DNA from: JBEIVB01 sp040374085
Lineage (GTDB): Bacteria; Bacteroidota; Bacteroidia; UBA4408
NCBI GenBank assembly: GCA_040374085.1
Contig: JBEIVB010000028.1
Coordinates: 1-25,834 of the forward strand
DNA length: 25,834 nt
Direction of reading: 5' to 3'
The notes under the pieces were generated by a model. The model saw only the letters and a list, made by a program, of their open reading frames with translations. It ran no database searches and was not told where the DNA came from. The translations under genes were made by a program, and so were the position numbers. Below, piece after piece: positions 14,960 to 21,755 of this stretch (its first letter is position 1; every line of letters starts with the position of its first letter).

Positions 14960-16605
14960 CGTTTTTTCTTTTGTTGGGTTGCATTATTGTTTTGATCATC
15001 CAGCCGAGGTTCGGAGGTTGAGGAACTTTTAAGATTGTTGGCCTTGTCTGCGGTTTTGGGTTTAAGTCGAAAAAAATGATAGTCTAAAAAGCCACCATCT
15101 TCTTCGGCACCAATATACAATTCCTGAGCGAAAGGTTCAAACCCATCGCATTGAATCTTAACATCATAAATGCCTGCGGGTTGGTAAACTACGAATTTTC
15201 CATTTCGTCGGGGAGTGTATATGCCAACAGTATCGGCCGTAAGTCGATCCACCAAGTAAACCGCCCCCCTTACGTTGGGCTTGGTTGAATCGCCTGCAAT
15301 TATCTGACCACCAATTAGATAAGAAGGAGGGGGCGCCAAATCGTTAAACGAAATTTGGAAGATGTCCAAATCTCCCAGCCCATCGGGCCTCCACATAGAC
15401 ATATATCCGCGGGTGCGGTCTTTACTGAGCCAAAAGGATACCTCATCACCGGAGGTATTCACCGGGTAGCCAATGTTTACTGGTGGACTCCACGATTTTT
15501 TTAGGGTATCCCACGAGCTTGTGAAAACGTCAAAACCCCCAATGGAGGAGTGGCCTTGAGAGGAAAAGGTCATGAAAAGACCATCATCCGACAAAATGGG
15601 AAAGTCTTCATCCAAGTCGGTGTTTAAAACACCACCAAGATTTACCGGCTCAGCAAAGGTTCCATCGGGTAGACGTTTGGCCATGTATAAATCCAAACCG
15701 CCAAAACCACCTTCTCTGTTGCTGCTGAAAATGAGGGAGGTACCATCGTTCGACCATGAACCTGAGGTTTCCATTTGAGCGCTGTTGATTTCTGCACTCA
15801 ATTTTTTTGGTTCGGGGTAGGTGAGGGGCTTGGTTTCTTCTGTTGTCGACAAATCACCAAAGTTGTTTCCGCCCAAGTCTGAATAAATCAACAACCCCTT
15901 TCCATCCGGTGAGATGCCAACCACTTCCTCATCGCCGGCGGTATTGCATTTAGTGCCTGCGTTTTTCGCTTTTCCAAAAACCCCGTTCCTGCCTTCAGCG
16001 AGGTAAATGTCTGAAGCATAATAACCATCGAAATCGATGGTATTGCCGGTTGTTCCTTTTCTGCGGGAAGTAAAGACCAGCAATCCTTCGTCTGCTCTTA
16101 AGTAGGGAAGATAGTCTGGGAACTCCGAGTTAACCCTTTTCCCAAGGTTCTTAAAGGTAACGTTTACCGGATGCTGTATTGCCTCTTTGGCACGGTTGCA
16201 ATAATCGATGTGGAGGTTTGCAATCTGCTCCTGACCTTTTGATGGACTGGTTAGGATGTCGTTGTATACGGCAAGAGCATCATCATATCTACCGGCAAGC
16301 TCGTAAGCATAACCCAGTTCTTGAAGATACTTACGAAACTTTTTTTCTTTTCGGAATTTCTCCAAATAGGGGATGGCTCTTGTTTTATCACCGTGTAGTT
16401 GTAAGTAGCAATATCCAATGAAACGGTGAATCTCCATGGAAGTGGGCTTTTCCTGGAGAAGTTTCAGGTACTCTGTTAAGGCTCCTTCATAGTTGCCGGC
16501 CTGGAATTTCTTTTTGGCTTCGCCCGAATCTTGGCAAAAGCTAAGAGGAGATGCAGCAAGAAAAAAGCTGAAAAAACACAGCAATCGGATCAAAAAAACA
16601 GACAT
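14956..16605 (-). CDS. TPR/PD40 beta-propeller envelope protein, no OmpA domain (paralogue B)
   Basis: 549 residues from ATG 16605, which opens a proper signal peptide (MSVFLIRLLCFFSFFLAASP, cleavage near FCQ). The in-frame ATG at 16671 would run translation through a terminator hairpin and add 22 non-signal-like residues, so it is rejected. Domains: TPR helices (EGALTEYLKLLQ, EIHRFIGYCYLQL, ELGYAYELAGRYDDAL), PD40 propeller (IFSSNREGGFGGLDLYMAKR, FSSQGHSSIGGFDVFTSS) and a C-terminal carboxypeptidase-regulatory-like module. Blade-by-blade similarity to paralogues A and C shows they arose by duplication. It is the first gene of the B-A-exonuclease operon; a near-consensus -7 box (CATCTTTG, minus strand 16635-16628) sits between the upstream terminator and the start. 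Confidence 0.87.
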   Translation of the reverse strand: MSVFLIRLLCFFSFFLAASPLSFCQDSGEAKKKFQAGNYEGALTEYLKLLQEKPTSMEIHRFIGYCYLQLHGDKTRAIPYLEKFRKEKKFRKYLQELGYAYELAGRYDDALAVYNDILTSPSKGQEQIANLHIDYCNRAKEAIQHPVNVTFKNLGKRVNSEFPDYLPYLRADEGLLVFTSRRKGTTGNTIDFDGYYASDIYLAEGRNGVFGKAKNAGTKCNTAGDEEVVGISPDGKGLLIYSDLGGNNFGDLSTTEETKPLTYPEPKKLSAEINSAQMETSGSWSNDGTSLIFSSNREGGFGGLDLYMAKRLPDGTFAEPVNLGGVLNTDLDEDFPILSDDGLFMTFSSQGHSSIGGFDVFTSSWDTLKKSWSPPVNIGYPVNTSGDEVSFWLSKDRTRGYMSMWRPDGLGDLDIFQISFNDLAPPPSYLIGGQIIAGDSTKPNVRGAVYLVDRLTADTVGIYTPRRNGKFVVYQPAGIYDVKIQCDGFEPFAQELYIGAEEDGGFLDYHFFRLKPKTADKANNLKSSSTSEPRLDDQNNNATQQKKKR

Positions 16606-16635
16606 TTTTTTTTCAGAACGAACCTCGCAAAGATG

Positions 16636-16668
16636 AAAAAAAAGGGGACCAAGAGGTCCCCTTTTTTT
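16636..16668. terminator. Strong bidirectional intrinsic terminator
   Basis: GGGGACC, loop AAGA, GGTCCCC: a perfect 7-bp GC-rich stem flanked by eight A and seven T, so it can work on both strands. It lies 15 bases after the stop of the OmpA-bearing paralogue C and separates it transcriptionally from the B-A-exonuclease operon. Confidence 0.88.
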
Positions 16669-16683
16669 CATCGAGCGCGATGA

Positions 16684-18729
16684 TTATTTCTTGTCTACTG
16701 AAATATCGATGTACTGGAATTTTTCGTAGGTATCGCGACTTTCATTCCAATCGTTCTTATACTCCGGACCACCCACTAGCGCTTTGGCTGCAGAGAAGGT
16801 TACCTTACTGGCATCCCACTTGCGGGTCTTAATGATTTCCATCAACTTTTCTTTTGCAGATTGAGCACGAAGAGCAGATAAAGCTTCATTGTTTTTGTAC
16901 TTCCGGGTAGGAACTTTTGAAGCACAAGCTTCCATGTTCACAACCACTGGACCAGCCTTGATGGCTGCCTCGAATTGCTTGAGGAAATCGTTGAAGTCAT
17001 TGGATGCAGATATGTCTTTCTTGTTGTACTTGAAACTCATCTTGAAACCAATTGGCTTGGCAGCGTTGTTTTGCTTTTGGGCTTCGACCTTGGCCTGCTC
17101 TACAGCTTTGCGCTCTTCATCTTTAATACGGGCTAGCTCTGGATCGATGTTGATTTCACGCTTGATTTCTTGGTATGCAGTTCCTGCAGGTACGTTCAAT
17201 TCTTCTGTGAAGAATTGCTTACCGTTTGCTTCAAACGCAATGCTGTAATTTGCACCAGGCTTAAGCGTAAAGGAGAATTTCCCATTTGCACCGGCCTTGA
17301 GGGTTTTGTTGGAACCATCGTTTCCTTTAACCAAGATTTTGTTGGTGTTGGTCAGTTCTTTCACACCGTTGTTCAAGATCACTTTACCCATGTAAACGGT
17401 TACGTTCAAAGGCTTGCGATCGGTGAAGTTCAACTGGTAGATGTCTATATCACCTTTTCCGCCTTTACGGTTCTGCGATACAAAAGCTTTACGCCCGTCA
17501 AGTGATTCGATGTAGTTGAGGTCGTCGTCAACGGTATTGATTGGGTAACCCAAGTTTTCAGGAGCACTCCAGTTGCCATTAGCAGAGGATGATTTTTGAA
17601 GATCAAAGCCGCCCATTGAAGTATGTCCGTTGGATGCAAAGAACATGGTCTTACCATCAAAGGAGGTTTGTGGGTTTACCTCGTCATACTTGGTGTTGAT
17701 TACATCTCCCAAGTTTTCAGCAGCACCCCAAATGTTGCCATTCTTAACGGAACGGTAGATGTCAAATCCACCTTTTCCGCCTTTGCGGTCTGATGAGAAA
17801 TAAATGGTGTTTCCATCCGCTGAAAAACACCCCGCTCTTTCAATGAATTTAGTGTTGATGCTGGGTCCCAAATCAACGGGTGTCCAGCTATCTCCTTTCA
17901 ATTCGAACATATAAAGATTACCGTTCTCTTTTTGATCCTTGAACACCAACATTTTGGTTCCATCGGCAGAAACAGCCGTTACTGCATCATTCTCCTCCTC
18001 ATTTACCGGGGCGCCTATAACATTGGCAGTTCCAAAACTCTCTCCTGATTTGTCGGAGCGATAAGCAGTTTGGTTGAAACGACCATCCATACCTGAGAAG
18101 TTACCATCAGCATCGCGACGACTGTTGAAGAATAAAGTCGACTCATCGTCTGTTATAACTGCACCATAGTCGGGCCATTTGGTATTGATGCTGTCGCCCA
18201 AGTTCACGATTTCGCACTTCACAGGCGACTTCATTGCACTTGCGGCAAAGCGACACATAGAAATCTTAAGATCGAGATCCTCGGCTGTTTCTTTATCAAT
18301 TTTCTTTTCGAGCTCTTTGTACTTTTGAAGTTTCTCTGCTGCCTTGTCGAACTGATTGTTGTACATCAATGCATCACCCAAGTTGAGGAGGGTGGATAAA
18401 GGGGCACGCTTTTCATTACAATCCAAATCGTCGTAGTTCACGGCGGTGCGAACCATGTTTTTTTCTGCCTCTTCGAGGAAAGGCAAGGCCTCCGCTTTGT
18501 TTCGAGTTCCGGCTTCCAGAATACAGAAACCGAGGTTGTAGTTCAAAAGCGCATTGTTTGGCTCTTGCTTTACCAACTCGTCATAGGTGGTGATTGCTTC
18601 AGCGTAGTTTCGGTTCTCCAAGTGGAAATTACCATCTGAGAACTTCTTGCAAAAATCAGCAGAGCGCTGAGCCCATGCTGAAATTGCACTAAGGAAAAGT
18701 AATGCAACAAGTACCGATGCTTTTTTCAT
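16684..18729 (-). CDS. PorE-like TPR/PD40/OmpA-like envelope protein (paralogue C)
   Basis: 681 residues. Signal peptide (MKKASVLVALLFLSAISAWA), TPR region (NRNYAEAITTYDELVKQEPN; NLGDALMYNNQFDKA), PD40 propeller (YFSSDRKGGKGGFDIYRS, FFASNGHTSMGGFDL, VSQNRKGGKGDIDIYQL), a regulatory-like beta module (about 450-525), a charged linker (EERKAVEQAKVEAQKQN) and a C-terminal OmpA-like domain (about 560-681). In that domain NNEALSALRAQSAKEKL keeps the OmpA N-x-x-LS-x-x-RA helix with Arg621. The Asp that normally binds diaminopimelate appears replaced by Ser604 (EACASK where E-G-H-T-D is usual). The order matches T9SS PorE, a peptidoglycan-linked periplasmic protein, but homology to PorE itself is inference. 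Its own promoter (18767-18797) and a terminator (16636-16668) make it a single-gene unit. Confidence 0.88.
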   Translation of the reverse strand: MKKASVLVALLFLSAISAWAQRSADFCKKFSDGNFHLENRNYAEAITTYDELVKQEPNNALLNYNLGFCILEAGTRNKAEALPFLEEAEKNMVRTAVNYDDLDCNEKRAPLSTLLNLGDALMYNNQFDKAAEKLQKYKELEKKIDKETAEDLDLKISMCRFAASAMKSPVKCEIVNLGDSINTKWPDYGAVITDDESTLFFNSRRDADGNFSGMDGRFNQTAYRSDKSGESFGTANVIGAPVNEEENDAVTAVSADGTKMLVFKDQKENGNLYMFELKGDSWTPVDLGPSINTKFIERAGCFSADGNTIYFSSDRKGGKGGFDIYRSVKNGNIWGAAENLGDVINTKYDEVNPQTSFDGKTMFFASNGHTSMGGFDLQKSSSANGNWSAPENLGYPINTVDDDLNYIESLDGRKAFVSQNRKGGKGDIDIYQLNFTDRKPLNVTVYMGKVILNNGVKELTNTNKILVKGNDGSNKTLKAGANGKFSFTLKPGANYSIAFEANGKQFFTEELNVPAGTAYQEIKREINIDPELARIKDEERKAVEQAKVEAQKQNNAAKPIGFKMSFKYNKKDISASNDFNDFLKQFEAAIKAGPVVVNMEACASKVPTRKYKNNEALSALRAQSAKEKLMEIIKTRKWDASKVTFSAAKALVGGPEYKNDWNESRDTYEKFQYIDISVDKK

Positions 18730-18766
18730 AGGAGGGTTGGTTGTTTCGTGTCGTTTAAAACTTTGG

Positions 18767-18797
18767 CAAAAGAAAGAAAAATGTGCCGATTATCAAA
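18767..18797 (-). promoter_or_regulatory. Candidate promoter of the PorE-like gene
   Basis: Minus strand: TTTG (18797-18794), 19 bases, then TTCTTTTG (18774-18767), five of six fixed -7 positions matched at ideal spacing. Initiation near 18760 gives a leader of about 31 bases. It sits between the E2 stop (18804) and the PorE-like ATG. Confidence 0.45.
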
Positions 18798-18803
18798 GGA
18801 GGG

Positions 18804-20120
18804 TTAAAAATTGCGTTTGGGGTCGAAGGATTCCAGGTAATCGGCCACTTTTCGTAGGAATGATCCGCCTAGAGAGCCATCTACCACCCTATGGTCGTAT
18901 GACAGGCTCAAAAACATCATGTGTCGGATGGCTATTACATCTCCCATTTCCGTTTCGAGTACGGCAGGCTTTTTCTTAATGGCTCCGACGGCAAGTATGG
19001 CAACCTGCGGTTGATTGATGATTGGGGTTCCCATTACGTTTCCGAATGAGCCAACATTGGAAATGGTAAAGGTGCCGCCTTGGATTTCATCGGGTGACAG
19101 TTTATTTGCTCGGGCCCGATTTGCCAAGTCGTTAACTTGACGGGTTAAGCCCACGAGATTCAGTTGATCGGCATTGCGGATTACCGGAACAATTAGGTTT
19201 CCACTGGGCAGCGCAGCAGCCATGCCGATGTTGATGTTTTTCCGTTTTATGATGCTATTTCCGTCAACGGAAACGTTGATCATGGGGAAGTCTTTGATGG
19301 CTTTGGCAACGGCCTCTATGAAGATGGGCGTGAACGTGATTTTCTCTTGCTCGCGGCGTTCAAATTCTTTTTTAACCTTATCGCGCCACATCACCATGTT
19401 GGTAACGTCGGCCTCCACAAAGGAAGTGACGTGGGGTGAGGTGTGCTTAGACCGTACCATGTGATCTGCAATGAGCTTGCGCATGCGATCCATCTCTATG
19501 ATTTCGTCTCCTCCGCCAACTGAAACAGCAGGGGCAGGTGTTGGAGCAGCGGCTACAACAGGTGCAGGCCTTGTTTCTGGAGCAGATGCAGGAAGGGTAG
19601 CGGCTGATCCTTTTGTGCGGTTCTCCACCCATTTGAGTACATCGTCCTTGGTTACTCTTCCCTCAGCTCCGGAGCCGGTAATAGAGTCCAACTCACCTTG
19701 GCTAATACCTTCTTGTTTGGCTATGCTTTTTACCAATGGAGAGTAGAATCGCTCTTCTGAGCTTTGAACTGGAGCTGCAGCAGGAACCGGCTGAGAAGCC
19801 GCAGACTGAACTGCTGGGCTCGGCGAGGCAACCGGAGCAGCAGGCTTTGCAGCAGGAGCGGAGGCATCGGATTGGCCTGCCTCGGATTCCATTTGTGCAA
19901 TGGCCGATCCTACCTTAACCACTTGACCTTCTGCAAACAGATGCTTAACCAAGCGGCCAGCCTTGGGCGCGGGTACTTCCGAGTCAACCTTATCGGTGGC
20001 AATTTCCAACACGGTTTCATCGGCTTCAACCCAATCGCCTTCTTTTTTTACCCATTTGATGATGGTTGCCTCGGCAACGCTTTCGCCCATTTTGGGCATG
20101 ATCAACTCAAATTGCGCCAT
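18804..20120 (-). CDS. 2-oxo acid dehydrogenase E2 acyltransferase
   Basis: 438 residues with the full E2 plan: one N-terminal lipoyl domain (1-80; lipoylated Lys44 in EIATDKVDSEV), an Ala/Pro-rich flexible linker, the peripheral subunit-binding domain (about 126-165, YSPLVKSIAKQEGIS to GRVTKDDVLKWVE), a second Ala/Pro linker and the catalytic domain ending in SYDHRVVDGSLGG (His410, Asp414 of HxxxDG). It transfers an acyl group from lipoamide to CoA in the cytosolic pyruvate, branched-chain or oxoglutarate complex. The single lipoyl domain and TDKVDSEVPAP motif are common in Bacteroidota branched-chain/pyruvate-type E2s; the substrate cannot be settled here because no E1 or E3 gene is adjacent. 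A weak -7-like TTTCTTTG (minus strand 20147-20140) precedes the start. Confidence 0.92.
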   Translation of the reverse strand: MAQFELIMPKMGESVAEATIIKWVKKEGDWVEADETVLEIATDKVDSEVPAPKAGRLVKHLFAEGQVVKVGSAIAQMESEAGQSDASAPAAKPAAPVASPSPAVQSAASQPVPAAAPVQSSEERFYSPLVKSIAKQEGISQGELDSITGSGAEGRVTKDDVLKWVENRTKGSAATLPASAPETRPAPVVAAAPTPAPAVSVGGGDEIIEMDRMRKLIADHMVRSKHTSPHVTSFVEADVTNMVMWRDKVKKEFERREQEKITFTPIFIEAVAKAIKDFPMINVSVDGNSIIKRKNINIGMAAALPSGNLIVPVIRNADQLNLVGLTRQVNDLANRARANKLSPDEIQGGTFTISNVGSFGNVMGTPIINQPQVAILAVGAIKKKPAVLETEMGDVIAIRHMMFLSLSYDHRVVDGSLGGSFLRKVADYLESFDPKRNF

Positions 20121-20230
20121 GAATCAGGAAATGAAGGCGCAAAGAAAGGGAAAAAAAGGGCTGTATGCGCTAGGCCGCTAAAGGTGGATGTGCACACTCA
20201 GGATGTGAACCGAAGATGACGGGATCCTGT

Positions 20231-20261
20231 AAAAAAGTTCTGACTAATAGACTAAGCAGAA
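20231..20261 (-). terminator. Intrinsic terminator after the FadL-like gene
   Basis: Minus strand: TTCTGCTTAG, loop TCTA, TTAGTCAGAA, C, then TTTTTT. The 10-position stem has one mismatch and two wobble pairs. It begins 12 bases after the TAG of the FadL-like gene, the expected place for its terminator. The rest of the 153-base gap up to the E2 gene shows no other recognisable element. Confidence 0.6.
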
Positions 20262-20273
20262 GCCGACACAGGT

Positions 20274-21746
20274 CTAAAACTTTACTCCGACAGAAGCTTG
20301 AAAAAAACCGGTGTTGCGCTGAATTGTAGCGGGAACCGCATTCATAGAGGCATCAAACAAATAGAGGTTAGAAGATTGCCTCGAGTGCACATAGGCGAAG
20401 TCGGCGAAAAAACCGTTCCGGCGAAACCCAGCTCCGGCAGTGAATCCCTGACGGCTGTACTCGGTATCGTTGTTGATGAAAGGACTGGTTTGATAGCTCC
20501 AACCTCCACGTACAGACAACCATTCCAACTTAAGTTCAGCGCCCACTCGAACGGTTTGGGCCAGTTTGTACTTTGCAGAAATAAGGGCATTCTGATCCAC
20601 AAAATCACCACCCGGATAAAGTGCGCCGTTGCTGTAATCCTGAATCTGGTAATCGATGTTGATGGCTCCAAGTTTATTCCACATTAAGGCAATGCTGGAG
20701 GTTAACCAACCCGGGGTACGAAGGGTATATCGATAGGCCCCTTCGGGAGAATTGTAATTCTTAGTGGAATTGGCAAATACTACTTCCATTGTGGAGTTGT
20801 AATTGTCTTGAAGCTGATAGCGGGTGCCGGTTTGGCCCGAAACTCCGAGACGAATCCAAGGGGCAGGCATGTACAAAACGCCTAAGCGCAAATTGGCGCC
20901 CCAGCCTTGGGTAGCATAGGAATTAACATAGGAAAAGGATTTGAGCACGTACCCGCTGTCGCTTGTCAATTCACCATGCGTTTCGTTGTTGAAAAAACTA
21001 ATGCGCGAGAAACCAATCGATGCTCCTAAGAACCATTTGTTGGCGTAGTTTCCGGCAATGGAGATGTTGGTTTCTCCCATTCCACCTCCTTGATCAATTG
21101 TTTTTTTTAGTGTTTTCGAGGGTATTCGGCTCCAATTGCTGGTGTAGTAGTTGCCTGCTTTGGTGGTGTCCGGATCGAACAGGTAGGCATTGAATGCCAA
21201 CCCTTCCAGAAAAGGATCCATGGCATCCGGATCTTTCCCCTGTGCGCGATTCACAAGGTCGTCTATTAGGGTTTGGCCTTTTAGGGTGCCCTGAATCACC
21301 TGATTGCTGGTGAAGCGATTTTGTCTGTTGTACCCAACGCTGAAGTTGATGAATTTCCACTCCGGTAAATCATCATCTTTCCCTTTTTTTAATGCAAATC
21401 CCAAACCCCAGTGATTCAGATTTCCATTGGTTGCGCTGCTTCTCGACTCGGTTCCTGTAAATTTACCTATTGCCGTTTCGCCCACGATTCCAAACCCGAT
21501 AGAAGCCTCGCTTCTGCGAAACAAACCAAGACCCGCAGGATTTACGGTAACGGAAGATAGGTCTGCACCAAGGGCACCAAAAGAACCGCTCATAGCCGAG
21601 AACCGCGCTGTTCCAAGAGGCTGCAATTGGGTGTAGCGAAACACATCTGCATCGTTTTGTGCAGAGGAGAACAGCGGTGCCATGAGTGCGCATGCTATGA
21701 GCATCCGTTGAGGCTTCATAATCAATGTGTTTTTAAAATGTTTCAT
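20274..21746 (-). CDS. OmpP1/FadL-type outer-membrane transporter ('hemin receptor' family)
   Basis: 490 residues. A signal peptide ends near FSSAQ, and the mature N-terminus FRYTQLQPLGTARFSAMSG with GSFGALGADLSSVTVNPAGLG is the hallmark of the Bacteroidota OmpP1/FadL branch often annotated as hemin receptor. Many amphipathic beta strands follow and the protein ends in an aromatic residue (FFQASVGVKF), as expected for a barrel inserted by the BAM machinery. Likely role: passage of hydrophobic compounds through the outer membrane; haem specificity is not supported by the sequence. Two starts are possible: ATG 21746, nine bases after the upstream stop, or ATG 21719, which gives a more compact signal peptide (MKPQRMLIACALMAPLFSSA). 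It is second in a unit with the repeat-rich secreted protein and is closed by a terminator at 20231-20261. Confidence 0.88.
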   Translation of the reverse strand: MKHFKNTLIMKPQRMLIACALMAPLFSSAQNDADVFRYTQLQPLGTARFSAMSGSFGALGADLSSVTVNPAGLGLFRRSEASIGFGIVGETAIGKFTGTESRSSATNGNLNHWGLGFALKKGKDDDLPEWKFINFSVGYNRQNRFTSNQVIQGTLKGQTLIDDLVNRAQGKDPDAMDPFLEGLAFNAYLFDPDTTKAGNYYTSNWSRIPSKTLKKTIDQGGGMGETNISIAGNYANKWFLGASIGFSRISFFNNETHGELTSDSGYVLKSFSYVNSYATQGWGANLRLGVLYMPAPWIRLGVSGQTGTRYQLQDNYNSTMEVVFANSTKNYNSPEGAYRYTLRTPGWLTSSIALMWNKLGAINIDYQIQDYSNGALYPGGDFVDQNALISAKYKLAQTVRVGAELKLEWLSVRGGWSYQTSPFINNDTEYSRQGFTAGAGFRRNGFFADFAYVHSRQSSNLYLFDASMNAVPATIQRNTGFFQASVGVKF

Positions 21747-21755
21747 GAATGAGAA

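Noticed and set aside
19764..20219. 151-codon plus-strand ORF opposite the E2 gene
   Set aside because: It is antisense to the lipoyl domain and Ala/Pro linker; GC-rich linker composition explains the open frame.
20160..20230. Possible tRNA or small RNA in the gap between the FadL-like and E2 genes (a GGTTCACATCC T-loop-like string on the minus strand)
   Set aside because: No matching acceptor stem, anticodon arm or CCA end at the right distances.
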